Numbered from the stretch's first letter, positions 27,467 through 37,041 are shown. The stretch: 64,000 nt of DNA from Ornithinimicrobium cavernae (GCF_003121625.1 NZ_QDDJ01000005.1:1-64000), one strand, 5' to 3'. The notes: a model not told the origin generated them from the letters alone. Numbers and translations are program-made.

Positions 27467-28720
27467 ATGTCACAGATCCAGCTCAAGCAGCTCGGCAAGG
27501 TCTACGCGGACGGCTACGAGGCGGTCAAGGCGGTCAGCATGGACATCGCCGACGGCGAGTTCATGATCCTGGTGGGCCCGTCCGGCTGCGGCAAGTCCAC
27601 GCTGCTGCGGATGGTCGTCGGCCTGGAGGACATCACCTCCGGCGACCTGATGATCGACGGCAAACGGGTCAACGAGCTCGCCCCGCGCGACCGCAACCTG
27701 TCGATGGTCTTCCAGAACTACGCGCTCTACCCGCACCTGTCGGTCTACGAGAACATCGCCTTCCCTTTGCGGCTCAACAAGGGCTCGATCAGCGAGGACG
27801 AGGTCAAGCGCCGGGTCAACGACGCGGCGGACATGCTCGAGCTCAAGGACCACCTGGACCGCAAGCCGGCCAACCTCTCCGGCGGTCAGCGTCAGCGGGT
27901 GGCGATGGGCCGGGCCATCGTGCGGGACGCGGACGCGTTCCTGTTCGACGAGCCGCTGTCCAACCTGGACGCCAAGCTGCGCGGGCAGATGCGCACCGAG
28001 ATCGCCCGCATGCAGCGCCGGCTGGGGCAGACGACGATCTATGTCACGCACGACCAGACCGAGGCGATGACCCTGGGCGACCGGGTCACCGTGCTCAAGA
28101 AGGGCGTGGTGCAGCAGATCGCCTCCCCGCGTGAGCTCTACGAGCAGCCGGTCAACCTGTTCGTCGCCGGCTTCATCGGCTCCCCACCGATGAACTTCCT
28201 GCCCGCACGGGTGGAGGGCAACCTGCTCAAGCTGCCGTTCTGCGACGTGAGCTTCGGCGAGGAGTTCGCGCCGAAGGTGGCGGGCAAGGAGCTGGTCATC
28301 GTCGGTCTGCGTCCGGAGTTCATCAAGGACTCGGCGATCCAGGAGCCGGGCGGCAACGCGATCCACTTCGAGGCGGACGTCGACGTCACCGAGTGGCTCG
28401 GCAACGAGCTCTACGCCTACGTCCCGTTCGAGGCGGACCCCTCCGTGCAGTCCAAGCTGGACGAGCTCGACCGCGACCTGGACGGCGAGGGCATGCGCAC
28501 GCAGATGGTCGTGAACCTCGAGGCGCGCTCGCGGGTCCGTGAGGGCGAGCGGGCGAAGTTCTTCTTCGACCCGCTGCTCATGCACGTCTTCGACCCGGAG
28601 ACGGGCGACAACCTGACCCGCAACGAGGAGGCGGCGCTGCAGATCGCGGCAGACAGCGAGGAGGACCGCAAGCGGGCCCTGGAGCGGGCGCGGCGGATGG
28701 AGGCCGGGGCGACCGCCTGA
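27467..28720 (+). CDS. sugC: Sugar ABC transporter ATP-binding protein (SugC/MsmK-like)
   Basis: 417-residue ATPase of the MalK/UgpC group: Walker A GPSGCGKST (37-45), Q-loop FQNYALYPHL, signature LSGGQRQRV (near 138), Walker B AFLFDEPLSNLDAKLR, switch His in YVTHDQTEAM, and a C-terminal TOBE/regulatory region (about 235-385) with a charged tail beyond it. The ATG at 27467 has AAGGAG 9 nt upstream. Having a dedicated ATPase in the operon fits the LpqY-SugABC arrangement. Confidence 0.95.
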   Translation: MSQIQLKQLGKVYADGYEAVKAVSMDIADGEFMILVGPSGCGKSTLLRMVVGLEDITSGDLMIDGKRVNELAPRDRNLSMVFQNYALYPHLSVYENIAFPLRLNKGSISEDEVKRRVNDAADMLELKDHLDRKPANLSGGQRQRVAMGRAIVRDADAFLFDEPLSNLDAKLRGQMRTEIARMQRRLGQTTIYVTHDQTEAMTLGDRVTVLKKGVVQQIASPRELYEQPVNLFVAGFIGSPPMNFLPARVEGNLLKLPFCDVSFGEEFAPKVAGKELVIVGLRPEFIKDSAIQEPGGNAIHFEADVDVTEWLGNELYAYVPFEADPSVQSKLDELDRDLDGEGMRTQMVVNLEARSRVREGERAKFFFDPLLMHVFDPETGDNLTRNEEAALQIAADSEEDRKRALERARRMEAGATA

Positions 28721-28727
28721 CCGGAGG

Positions 28728-29672
28728 TCAGCCAGACAGGTCGGAGCGGGTCGGTGCGGCGGCACCGGCCCGCTCGATCGTCCAGTGCGCGCAGGCCAGG
28801 GCACGCTCCACAGCCGGGAGTATGCCGGACAGCCCGGCCCGGCGCAGCCGCTCCCGGGCGGCCGCGTCCCCGACCAGGCCCTGGTCCAACAGACCGGACA
28901 GCAGCCCGGCCATGAACGAGTCGCCCGCGCCGACGGTGTCGACGACCGCGGCCGGGGCGGCGGGCACCAGGATCTCCTCGCCGGCGCCGGGGACCACCAC
29001 GAGGGCGCCGCCCGGGCCCTGGGTGATCACGACGACGGACGGACCCAGCCGACCCCACAGGCGGGCGATCTCGGGGACGGGCGTGCCGGCATACAGCCAC
29101 TGGATGTCCTCGTCACTGGCCTTGACCACATCGGTGTGACCGACCAGCTCCTCCACCCGGGACCGCACGTCGTGGGGCTCACCCATGATGCTGGGTCGCA
29201 GGTTGGGGTCGTAGCTTACGGTCGCGTGGCGCCGGGCGGCCTGCACCAGCTCCAGCACCTGGCTGGCGCCCGGCTCGAGGGTGGCGGCGATCGACCCGGT
29301 GTGCAGGTGCCCCGCGCCCCTCAGGTCGACGGCGGGGAGGTCCCAGGCCAGGTCGAAGTGGTAGGTGGCCACGCCGTCCGCGTCGAGGTGTGCCGTCGCG
29401 GTCGGGGTGTGCGCCGCACCGTCGCTGCCGGGCACCAGCCGCACCCCCGCCGCGGCCAGGTGCCCCGTGATGCGGTTGCCGCGCTCGTCGGTGCCGATGT
29501 GGGTCAGGACGTCGACCGCGTGTGCCAGTCTCGCCAGCCCGGCGGCGACGTTGGCCGGTGACCCACCAACGTGCTCCTGGCGCCCGTCGGGGCCGACCAC
29601 GATGTCGATGAGCGCCTCACCCACCACCAGGGTCCGACCGGTGGGGGGCGGTGGCCCCGTCGGGGCGGTCAT
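28728..29672 (-). CDS. PfkB family carbohydrate kinase (fructokinase-like)
   Basis: 314-residue ribokinase-fold kinase with GGSPANVAAGLARL (sugar-binding Gly pair, near 37), the anion-hole/catalytic DTVGAGDSFMAGLLSG (near 245) and NLRPSIMG. It probably phosphorylates fructose or a related sugar. It follows glpX by 6 bp on the same strand, so it is likely co-transcribed with it, and converges with sugC with a 7-bp gap. Substrate inferred from sequence only. Confidence 0.88.
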   Translation of the reverse strand: MTAPTGPPPPTGRTLVVGEALIDIVVGPDGRQEHVGGSPANVAAGLARLAHAVDVLTHIGTDERGNRITGHLAAAGVRLVPGSDGAAHTPTATAHLDADGVATYHFDLAWDLPAVDLRGAGHLHTGSIAATLEPGASQVLELVQAARRHATVSYDPNLRPSIMGEPHDVRSRVEELVGHTDVVKASDEDIQWLYAGTPVPEIARLWGRLGPSVVVITQGPGGALVVVPGAGEEILVPAAPAAVVDTVGAGDSFMAGLLSGLLDQGLVGDAAARERLRRAGLSGILPAVERALACAHWTIERAGAAAPTRSDLSG

Positions 29673-29678
29673 CGCCGG

Positions 29679-30704
29679 TCAGCCCCGCGTGCCACGTCCG
29701 ACCAGGTCGGCCACCTTGTTGAGGCGGTGGTGCGCCTCGATCTCGCGGATGGTGCCGGACTTGGAGCGCATCACCAACGAGTAGGTGATGGCCGAGCCGG
29801 AGCCGGCGAAGCGCACCCCGCGGAGCAGCTCGCCGTTGGTGATGCCGGTCGCCACGAAGAAGCAGTTGTCGCCCGTCACCAGGTCGTCCGTGGCCAGGAC
29901 CGCGTCCAGGTCGTGGCCGGCGTCGAGGGCCTGCTGGCGCTCCTCGTCGTCCTTGGGCCACAGCTTGCCCTGGATGACCCCGCCGATCGCCTTGACCGCG
30001 CAGGCCGTGATGATGCCCTCGGGGGTCCCCCCGACGCCGAGCAGCATGTCGATGCCCGACGTCTCGCGGGCGGCGGCGATCCCGCCGGCCACGTCGCCGT
30101 CGGTGATGAACTTCAGACGGGCGCCGGCCTCCCGGACCTGCTGGGCGAGGTGGTCGTGGCGGGGCCGGTCGAGCATGACGACGGTGACGTCCTCGACACC
30201 ACGCTTCTTGGCCTTGGCGACGCGGCGGACGTTCTCGCGGACCGGCAGGCGGATGTCGACGACGTCGGCCGCGTCGGGTCCGGTCACGAGCTTGTCCATA
30301 TAGAAGACGGCGCTGGGGTCGTACATCGTCCCGGCCTCGGAGACGGCCATCACGGCGATGGCGTTGTCCATGCCCTTGGCGGTCAGGGTCGTGCCGTCGA
30401 TCGGGTCGACCGCCACGTCCACGCGGGGACCGGTGCCGTCACCGACCTTCTCGCCGTTGAACAGCATCGGCGCCTCGTCCTTCTCGCCCTCGCCGATGAC
30501 GACGATGCCGTCCATGGCGACGCCGGAGATGACCTTGCGCATGGCGGCCACGGCCGCACCGTCGGCGCGGTTCTTGTCCCCCATGCCGACCCACCGGGCG
30601 GCGGCCAGGGCCGCGGCCTCGGTGACGCGCACCAGCTCCAGGGCCAGGTTGCGGTCGGGGAGGACCGACTCGTGCGACGTGCTGCGGGCGTCCTCGGTGG
30701 CCAT
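29679..30704 (-). CDS. glpX: Class II fructose-1,6-bisphosphatase
   Basis: Dephosphorylates fructose-1,6-bisphosphate in gluconeogenesis. 341 residues with the lithium-sensitive phosphatase motif DPIDGTT (100-106), [10 protein letters not shown] (metal site) and GVGGTPEG. The ATG at 30704 has GAGGAG upstream. The order fumarase / glpX / DUF4245 is conserved in actinobacteria; here the trehalose operon and pfkB lie between fumarase and glpX. Confidence 0.96.
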   Translation of the reverse strand: MATEDARSTSHESVLPDRNLALELVRVTEAAALAAARWVGMGDKNRADGAAVAAMRKVISGVAMDGIVVIGEGEKDEAPMLFNGEKVGDGTGPRVDVAVDPIDGTTLTAKGMDNAIAVMAVSEAGTMYDPSAVFYMDKLVTGPDAADVVDIRLPVRENVRRVAKAKKRGVEDVTVVMLDRPRHDHLAQQVREAGARLKFITDGDVAGGIAAARETSGIDMLLGVGGTPEGIITACAVKAIGGVIQGKLWPKDDEERQQALDAGHDLDAVLATDDLVTGDNCFFVATGITNGELLRGVRFAGSGSAITYSLVMRSKSGTIREIEAHHRLNKVADLVGRGTRG

Positions 30705-30776
30705 GGTGCTCCTCGCTGTGTGGGCGTCGTTGCTGACCCGACACTACCGTTCAGCAGGAGGTGGGACGATAGGGAC

Positions 30777-31388
30777 GTGAGCAGCACGACCGAGACCGAG
30801 CCGAACCCCGCCCCCGGACAGCCGCCGGCGGGCAACAAGGCGCTGAAGCGGCTGCAGAACTACTCGGTCGCCAACATGGTCTACTCCGTGCTGGCGGTCT
30901 TCGCCCTGGCGTTCGCGTGGTGGGCCCTGATGCCCAACCCCGACGAGCTCGAGCGGCGCGAGGTGGACGTGGCGCCGGTGTCGAGCTGGGCCGCTGAGGA
31001 GTCCGACCTGCCGGTGTGGACTCCCGAGGCCGTGCTGGGCGAGGAGTGGACCGCCAACTTCGCCCACTTCCAGACCTTCGCCGGTCAGCCGTCGTGGCGG
31101 GTCGGTCTGGTCACCCCGGCGCAGGACTACGTCGAGATCTCCCAGACCGCGGAGGCCACCCAGGAGTGGCTCGGGGCGCTGACCGAGAAGGCCGGCGAGG
31201 AAGTGGGCACCCGCACCATCACCGGGCCGGACGGCCCGCAGGAGTGGACGGCCTACGAGGGGGAGGAGCGTGCCGTGGTGCTCGGCCCGGGGGAGGACCG
31301 GGTGGGCACGACCGTGGTGCGCGGCACCGCCGAGTGGCCGGAGATCGAGGAGTTCATCGGGCTCCTGGAGGCCGCGGACAGCCGGTAG
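30777..31388 (+). CDS. DUF4245 family membrane-anchored protein
   Basis: 203 residues: a short cytoplasmic N-terminus, one membrane helix (about 31-50, MVYSVLAVFALAFAWWALM) and an extracytoplasmic domain. Divergent from glpX as in mycobacteria. The GTG at 30777 has GACGAT (30765-30770) 6 nt before it and AGGAGG too far away (15 nt), again fitting leaderless transcription. Function unknown; conserved position beside glpX and xseAB. Confidence 0.85.
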   Translation: MSSTTETEPNPAPGQPPAGNKALKRLQNYSVANMVYSVLAVFALAFAWWALMPNPDELERREVDVAPVSSWAAEESDLPVWTPEAVLGEEWTANFAHFQTFAGQPSWRVGLVTPAQDYVEISQTAEATQEWLGALTEKAGEEVGTRTITGPDGPQEWTAYEGEERAVVLGPGEDRVGTTVVRGTAEWPEIEEFIGLLEAADSR

Positions 31389-31413
31389 CCGCCCGGTCCC
31401 GTCGACCGGTCAG

Positions 31414-31974
31414 TCAGAGGTCGAGCGGCAGGCGCTGGGTCTCGGGCCACGGGTCGGTAGCCAGCCGCGCGTACGTGTGGACGTCCACCCGCACCCCGTT
31501 GACCAGGAACTTCTCGCGCTCGATGCCCTCCATGATGAAACCGGCGGCCCGGGCGACGCCGCCGGAGGCGGGGTTGTTGGCGCGGTGGCCGAGCTCGAGC
31601 CGGTGCAGCAGCATCTCGGTGAGCGCGTGGTCGGCCAGGGTGACGGCGGCCCGCGACATCCAGCCCCGCCCCCGGTAGTCCCGGTGCATCCAGTACCAGA
31701 ACCAGCCGGTCTCGTTCTCCTGGTCGATGGAGCTGACCACGACCGCGCCGATCATCCGGCCCCCCAGGGCGACCGCCAGCGCCAGCCGCTCGCCGCGCCC
31801 GCCCATGAAGCTGACCCAGTTGCGGGCCTCCTCGAGGGTGCGGATGGTGCCCTGCCGCCGCATCGCGTCATCGTCGAAGGCGTCCAGCACCGCGGGGGCG
31901 TCGCGCTCCTCGATGATGCGCAACCGCGGGAGGTCCTCCACGGCCAGGAGCGTGCGGGAGCCGGCCTCAGGCAT
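31414..31974 (-). CDS. GNAT family acetyltransferase (RimJ/RimL type)
   Basis: 186 residues with an N-acyltransferase core resembling ribosomal-protein acetyltransferases: WYWMHRDYRGRGWMSRAAVTLADHAL (motif A, about 92-117) and HRANNPASGGVARAAGF. Its ATG overlaps the end of xseB by 8 nt, so translation is probably coupled. The substrate is unknown; a ribosomal or other protein N-terminus is typical for this branch. Confidence 0.88.
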   Translation of the reverse strand: MPEAGSRTLLAVEDLPRLRIIEERDAPAVLDAFDDDAMRRQGTIRTLEEARNWVSFMGGRGERLALAVALGGRMIGAVVVSSIDQENETGWFWYWMHRDYRGRGWMSRAAVTLADHALTEMLLHRLELGHRANNPASGGVARAAGFIMEGIEREKFLVNGVRVDVHTYARLATDPWPETQRLPLDL

Positions 31975-32290
31975 CAGTGGTGTCGTCCTCGTCGGTCGCG
32001 TCATCCGCCAGGGGGCCACCGTCCTCCGGCGCCGACTCAGCACCGAGCTGCGACCCCGCGTCGCCCGCCGCGGACGGCGTCGCGCCCCGGTCGAGCTGCT
32101 CCTGGGCCTGGTCCAGCTTGGCCTGGCAGTGCGCGGCCAGTGCCTCGCCGCGCTCCCACAGCTCCATCGACTCCTCGAGCGAGGCGCTCCCACCCTCGAT
32201 CCGCGACACGATCGCGACCAGCTCGTCCCGGGCCTCCTCATAGCTGAGGTCGGCGACGGGCGGGGTCCCTGCAGTGCTGTCGGAGCTCAT
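31967..32290 (-). CDS. xseB: Exodeoxyribonuclease VII small subunit
   Basis: 107 residues. The helical-hairpin domain (LSYEEARDELVAIVSRIEGGSASLEESMELWERGEAL) assembles with XseA for processive single-strand DNA degradation. An acidic disordered tail of about 40 residues follows. TAGAGT (32302-32297) ends 6 nt before the ATG, suggesting its own leaderless promoter, 55 bp after the ankyrin gene. Confidence 0.96.
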   Translation of the reverse strand: MSSDSTAGTPPVADLSYEEARDELVAIVSRIEGGSASLEESMELWERGEALAAHCQAKLDQAQEQLDRGATPSAAGDAGSQLGAESAPEDGGPLADDATDEDDTTDA

Positions 32291-32345
32291 GGAACGACTC
32301 TAACGGCGCGACCGTATGCCGGGTGAACAGTCGGGCGGACGGGCG

Positions 32346-32738
32346 TCAGGCAGGGGGGAGCAGGTCCGAGCGGCCGAAGAGCTCCGCCGTCGCCCGTGCC
32401 GTCGGCTGGCCGGCGTCCGGATCCGCACCGTGCTCCAGCAGGGCCGCCACGACGCTCGGCTCGCCCTTGAACACCGCGCCGGCCAGCGGTGACTGTCCGC
32501 GGTCGTTGAGCCGGTCGACGTCGGCCCCGCGACGACCCAGCTCGCGCACGAGGTCGGCGTGTCCGTGGTAGGCGGCGAGCATCACCAGGGTGTTGCCCGA
32601 CGCGTCGGTCAGGTCGACCGGTGCGCCTGCGTCGAGGTAGGGCACCAACCGGTCGGTCCGCCCCTGCCGGGCGAGGTCGAACAGCTGGTGCGCGAGCTCG
32701 ATCGCGTCCTGGTCGGGGTCGGGTGGGGGCTCGCTCAT
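32346..32738 (-). CDS. Ankyrin-repeat protein coupled to xseA
   Basis: 130 residues folding into about three ankyrin repeats: GRTDRLVPYLDAGAPVDLTDASGNT, LVMLAAYHGHADLVRELGRRGADVD and SPLAGAVFKGEPSVVAALLEHGADPD. Ankyrin stacks bind proteins. Its ATG shares one base with the xseA stop (TGATG) and has AGGAGA within xseA, so the two are translated together. It sits between the two exonuclease VII subunit genes, making XseA/XseB a candidate partner (inference). Confidence 0.87.
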   Translation of the reverse strand: MSEPPPDPDQDAIELAHQLFDLARQGRTDRLVPYLDAGAPVDLTDASGNTLVMLAAYHGHADLVRELGRRGADVDRLNDRGQSPLAGAVFKGEPSVVAALLEHGADPDAGQPTARATAELFGRSDLLPPA

Positions 32739-34021
32739 CAGGCTCTCCTGTCGTTGCTGCCGACGACCGGTGCGGGCTCCGCCACCGGCCGGACGCCGAA
32801 GTCACCCCGGGCCACCGTCACGCGCAGCAGCTCGTCGGCGGCGACCTCGTCGATGTCGCGCACGATGGTGCCGTCGCTGTGGCGCACGACGGCGTAGCCC
32901 CGCTCCAGGGTGTGCTGCGGTGACACCGCCCGCAGGTGTCGCGCCAGGCCCGCAACGCGCTCACCCTCGCGCGACACCAGTGCCGTGACGCAGTGGCGAC
33001 CGCGCTCCACCGTCGTCCCGATGTCGCGCCGGTAGGCCGTGATGATGGCCTGGCGGTCGGCCATGACGGGTCGGCTCATGACAGCCTCCAGGCGGCGGCG
33101 CTGCTCGGTGATCCGGCGCTGCAGGGCCTGGCGCCCGCGGCCGTGGGTCGCGGTCAGCCCGCGCAGCTCCTCCTGCTGGTCCGGGACGATCCTCGTCGCC
33201 GCGTGCGTCGGTGTCGAGGCGCGGTAGTCGGCGACGTAGTCCAGCAGCGGGGTGTCGGTCTCGTGACCGATGGCGCTGACGACCGGGGTGCGGGCGGTCG
33301 CCACGGCCCGGACCAGCGCCTCGTTGCTGAACGGGAGCAGGTCCTCGAAGGAGCCGCCACCGCGCGCCAGCACGATCACCTCGACCTCGGGCAGCAGGTC
33401 CAGCTCGGCCAGCGCCTCGCTGACGGCCGTGACCGTCGAAGGACCCTGCACCGAGACGTTGCGGATCTCGAACCGGGCGGCGGGCCAGCGGCGCCGGACG
33501 TTCATCACCACGTCCCGCTCAGCCGCCGTGTTGCGTCCGCACACCAGGCCGATCGTGCGCGGCAGGAACGGCAGCGGCTTCTTGCGGCCGGGCTCGAACA
33601 GCCCCTCGGAGCGCAGCAGCTGCTTGAGGTGCTCGAGCCGCGCGAGCAGCTCGCCGACGCCGACGTGGCGGATCTGCCTGGCCTCCAGCTGCAGCGCCCC
33701 GCGCTTGGTCCAGAACGTGGGCTTGGCGTGCACCACCACGCGGGCACCCGCCTCGGGCGGTGCCGCGAGGGTGTCCAGCGCCGGGACCGGGATGGACACC
33801 GACAGGGACATGTCGACGTCCGTGTCACGCAGCGTGAGGTAGGCCCACGACATCCCCGCCCTGCGGTTGAGCTGCACGATCTGGCCCTCGACCCACAGCG
33901 GCGACATCTTGTCGACGTAGTCGGAGATCTTCATCGAGAGCGTGCGCACCGGCCACGGCGTCTCTGCCGTCGTGTCCCGGGCCGTGGCCGGCAGGGAACG
34001 CGGGGCGGGTGACTGGCTCAC
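32738..34021 (-). CDS. xseA: Exodeoxyribonuclease VII large subunit
   Basis: 427 residues: an N-terminal OB-fold (about 28-125; WVEGQIVQLNRR, YLTLRD), a catalytic core with GRNTAAERD, GGGSFEDLLPFSNE and SAIGHETDTPL, coiled-coil, and a C-terminal domain (LERGYAVVRHSDG) that contacts XseB. Together they degrade single-stranded DNA in mismatch repair and recombination. GTG at 34021 has TATCGT 7 nt upstream (leaderless pattern); GTG at 34030 is an alternative. Confidence 0.95.
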   Translation of the reverse strand: MSQSPAPRSLPATARDTTAETPWPVRTLSMKISDYVDKMSPLWVEGQIVQLNRRAGMSWAYLTLRDTDVDMSLSVSIPVPALDTLAAPPEAGARVVVHAKPTFWTKRGALQLEARQIRHVGVGELLARLEHLKQLLRSEGLFEPGRKKPLPFLPRTIGLVCGRNTAAERDVVMNVRRRWPAARFEIRNVSVQGPSTVTAVSEALAELDLLPEVEVIVLARGGGSFEDLLPFSNEALVRAVATARTPVVSAIGHETDTPLLDYVADYRASTPTHAATRIVPDQQEELRGLTATHGRGRQALQRRITEQRRRLEAVMSRPVMADRQAIITAYRRDIGTTVERGRHCVTALVSREGERVAGLARHLRAVSPQHTLERGYAVVRHSDGTIVRDIDEVAADELLRVTVARGDFGVRPVAEPAPVVGSNDRRA

Positions 34022-34119
34022 GTGCGACACGATAGGCGCAACGACGGACACGGCGGGCCACGGACGCCGGCGACACCCCGGTCGGGCAGCCGACGCGACA
34101 GGGCGGTGGCGGCCCGCGG

Positions 34120-35799
34120 TCAGAGCGCGCTGAGCTCCCGGGTCAGGTCGTCCAGCCCGAGCGCCCCGAGGGACAGCGCAGCCATGTGCCAGGCCTTGAG
34201 GTCGAACTCCTCGCCCCGCGCCTCCCGGGCCGCACGCGCGCCCTCGCGCCCGGCCAGCCACGCCCGCTCACCGAGCTTGTAGCTGATGGCCTGTCCCGGC
34301 CAGCCCAGGTAACGGATGATCTCGGAGTCGATGAAGTCCTGTGGCCGGCCGGAGTGGGCAGCGAAGAACTGGTTGGCCAGCTCCGGCGTCCACGTCTCGC
34401 CCGGAGCGATGGGGGAGTCCTCCGGGATCGGCAGCTGCAGGTGCATGCCGAGGTCGATGACGACCCGGATGGCCCGCATGATCTGGCAGTCCAGGTAGCC
34501 CATCCGGGCCTCGGTGTCCAGGTAACCCAGCTCGTCCATCAGCCGCTCGGCATACAGCGCCCAGCCCTCGGTCGCGCCGCTGGAGGACCCCAGGCTGGTT
34601 TGGTAGACCGACAGCTGCGGTGCGACGTGCACCCACTGGGCCAGCTGCAGGTGGTGGCCGGGAACGCCCTCGTGGTACCACGTGCTGACCAGGTCGTACA
34701 TCGGGAAGCTGGTGCGCCCCATCGTGGGCAGCCAGGTGCGCCCCGGGCGGGAGAAGTCGATCGACGGACGGCTGTAGTAGGGCGCGGCAGCGCTGCCGGC
34801 CGGTGCGATCATCGCCTCGACCTTCTTGATCGGCTCGGCGATGTCGAAGTGCGTGCCGTCCAGGTCCTGGATCGCCTGGTCCATCATCTGCTGGAGGCGC
34901 TCGCGCACCTCGTCCACACCGTGCACGATCTCGCCGTGCTCGTCGAGATGGCGCATCGCCTCGACCGGGGTCGAGCCCGGCAGGATCTGCTCGGCGACCT
35001 GCTGCATCTCGGCGTTGATCCGCTGGTACTCCGCCCAGCCCCAGGCGTAGGCCTCCTCCAGATCCAGGTCGGCCCCCATCCAGCGACGCGCGTTGAGCCG
35101 GTAGCGCTCGGCACCGACCGCGTCGGGCGTGCCGTCGGTCGCCGGCAGGTAGGTGTCACGCAGGTAGTCGCGCAGCTCGATGGTGCCGGCGGTCGCGGTC
35201 TCGGCGGCAGCGGTGAGCTCGCCCTGCAGGGACGAGGGGGCGCCGGCGACGAAGTCGTGCCACCAGTGGGTGTCCGCCCACTCGGTGAGCTGCTCGATGA
35301 CGGTCCGGACCTGCAGCGGCGCCGCGAACAGTCCGCGTGCCGTGCCCTCGTCGAGGGTCAGTGTCCACGACCGGTAGGCCTCCGGGACGCGCGCCATGCG
35401 ACGCGCGATGACGCCCCAGTCCTGCTCGGTGCTCGACGGCATCATGGAGAAGATCTGCCGGACCGCCTGGGGCGGGCCGAAGATGTTGCGGATCTCGCGG
35501 AGGTGCTCGCCTGCGGCGTGGGCCTCGACCTGTATGCCGAGCCGGTCCCGCAGCAGGGTGGCGCACCGCCGCTCCAGGTCGTCCCAGCCGTCGGAGCCCG
35601 CTTCCTCCTCGAGGCTGTCCAGCTCGGCCAGCACGGACGAGGCCAGGTCGACCTTGGCCTGGTAACCGGCCGGGGACAGGTCCGGGAGACGGTCGTCCTG
35701 CGGGTTCAGCCCGAGGCCGGTAGCGACGGAGGGGTCCAGGTCTGCCAGGTCGTGGACGAAGCGGTCGGCGAGCTGACGGGGAGTGGCGGGATTCGGCAT
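34120..35799 (-). CDS. DUF885 family protein (putative zinc metallopeptidase)
   Basis: 559 residues of the DUF885 family, which carries a gluzincin-like YHEGVPGHHLQ (about 382-392) with a downstream ATEGWALYAERL that can supply the second-helix Glu. Predicted cytoplasmic peptidase or carboxypeptidase-like fold; no signal peptide. The ATG at 35799 has GAGG 8 nt upstream; another ATG at 35808 is in frame. Divergent from ispH. Substrate unknown. Confidence 0.87.
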   Translation of the reverse strand: MPNPATPRQLADRFVHDLADLDPSVATGLGLNPQDDRLPDLSPAGYQAKVDLASSVLAELDSLEEEAGSDGWDDLERRCATLLRDRLGIQVEAHAAGEHLREIRNIFGPPQAVRQIFSMMPSSTEQDWGVIARRMARVPEAYRSWTLTLDEGTARGLFAAPLQVRTVIEQLTEWADTHWWHDFVAGAPSSLQGELTAAAETATAGTIELRDYLRDTYLPATDGTPDAVGAERYRLNARRWMGADLDLEEAYAWGWAEYQRINAEMQQVAEQILPGSTPVEAMRHLDEHGEIVHGVDEVRERLQQMMDQAIQDLDGTHFDIAEPIKKVEAMIAPAGSAAAPYYSRPSIDFSRPGRTWLPTMGRTSFPMYDLVSTWYHEGVPGHHLQLAQWVHVAPQLSVYQTSLGSSSGATEGWALYAERLMDELGYLDTEARMGYLDCQIMRAIRVVIDLGMHLQLPIPEDSPIAPGETWTPELANQFFAAHSGRPQDFIDSEIIRYLGWPGQAISYKLGERAWLAGREGARAAREARGEEFDLKAWHMAALSLGALGLDDLTRELSAL

Positions 35800-35966
35800 A
35801 CCGCCCATCCTCACCCAGACACGGACGATCCGCGCACCGGGGCCCGCCGCGGTGAGGGTGCCACCGGACCGCCGCCGGCGACCTGCCGCGGCCACCACGC
35901 GGCATACCCCCTTGTGCGGTTGTGCGCGAAGCGGACTTCCGCGGCTGGTCGCCTACGATGGAGACC

Positions 35967-36986
35967 GTGACTGCCCTTCCCACTGACCAGGTGTCCAAGC
36001 GCGTGCTGCTGGCCGCGCCCCGCGGCTACTGTGCCGGTGTCGACCGAGCTGTCGTCACGGTCGAGAAGGCTCTCGACCTCTACGGTCCGCCGATCTACGT
36101 CCGCAAGCAGATCGTGCACAACAAGCACGTCGTGCGCACGCTCGAGAAGCGCGGAGCGATCTTCGTGGACGAGACCGACCAGGTGCCCGAGGGCGCCACG
36201 GTGATCTTCTCCGCCCACGGCGTCTCCCCGGCCGTCCACCGGGAGGCCGCCGCGCTGCAGCTGAAGACGATCGACGCGACCTGCCCGCTGGTGACCAAGG
36301 TGCACCGCGAGGCCGTCCGGTTCGCCAGCGAGGACTACGACATCCTCCTCATCGGGCACGAGGGCCACGAGGAGGTGGAGGGCACCGCAGGCGAGGCCCC
36401 CGACCACATCGTGCTCGTGCAGAGTCCCGACGAGGTCCCCGACGTGGAGGTGCGCGACCCGGACAAGGTCGTCTGGCTCTCCCAGACCACCCTGTCGGTC
36501 GACGAGACGATGGAGACCGTCCGCCGGCTGCGCGAGCGGTTCCCCAAGCTGCAGGACCCGCCCAGTGACGACATCTGCTACGCCACCCAGAACCGGCAGG
36601 TAGCGGTGAAGCAGATGGCCGGGGAGTGCGACCTGATGATCGTGGTCGGCTCGCAGAACTCCTCCAACTCGGTCCGCCTGGTCGAGGTCGCCCTCGAGCA
36701 CGGCGCCCGGGCCGGTCACCTGGTCGACTACGCCGACGAGATCGACGAGGCGTGGCTGGAGGGCGTCTCCACCGTCGGTGTGACCAGTGGGGCGAGCGTG
36801 CCCGAGGTCCTGGTCCGCGACGTGCTCCAGTGGCTCGCCGACCGCGGGTTCGAGGACGTCAGGCCGATCACGGCTGCCGAGGAGTCGCTGCTGTTCGCGC
36901 TGCCCCACGAGATCCGGCGGGACCTGAAGGCCCGCGACGGTGTCGAGGCGGCCAAGATCCGCCACGACGCCGGCTCCCTGCACTGA
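35967..36986 (+). CDS. ispH: 4-hydroxy-3-methylbut-2-enyl diphosphate reductase
   Basis: Last enzyme of the MEP isoprenoid pathway, giving IPP and DMAPP. 339 residues with the three Fe-S cysteines Cys22 (GYCAGVDRA), Cys106 (DATCPLV) and Cys204 ([11 protein letters not shown]), plus SQNSSNS. The GTG at 35967 is 7 nt after TACGAT (35954-35959), the leaderless pattern. An in-frame ATG at 35958 overlaps that -10 and is less likely. Ends at a perfect terminator. Confidence 0.97.
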   Translation: MTALPTDQVSKRVLLAAPRGYCAGVDRAVVTVEKALDLYGPPIYVRKQIVHNKHVVRTLEKRGAIFVDETDQVPEGATVIFSAHGVSPAVHREAAALQLKTIDATCPLVTKVHREAVRFASEDYDILLIGHEGHEEVEGTAGEAPDHIVLVQSPDEVPDVEVRDPDKVVWLSQTTLSVDETMETVRRLRERFPKLQDPPSDDICYATQNRQVAVKQMAGECDLMIVVGSQNSSNSVRLVEVALEHGARAGHLVDYADEIDEAWLEGVSTVGVTSGASVPEVLVRDVLQWLADRGFEDVRPITAAEESLLFALPHEIRRDLKARDGVEAAKIRHDAGSLH

Positions 36987-36999
36987 CCCGTTCCCGCAC

Positions 37000-37041
37000 C
37001 ACAAAGGGCGCCCACGGCTGACCGTGGGCGCCCTTTGTGGC
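37000..37041. terminator. Perfect bidirectional terminator between ispH and the channel gene
   Basis: A 19-bp perfect stem (37000-37018 with 37023-37041) and loop CTGA. The stem's outer part, CCACAAAGGG/CCCTTTGTGG, gives short A and T runs on both strands, so it should end transcription from both convergent genes. Confidence 0.92.
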
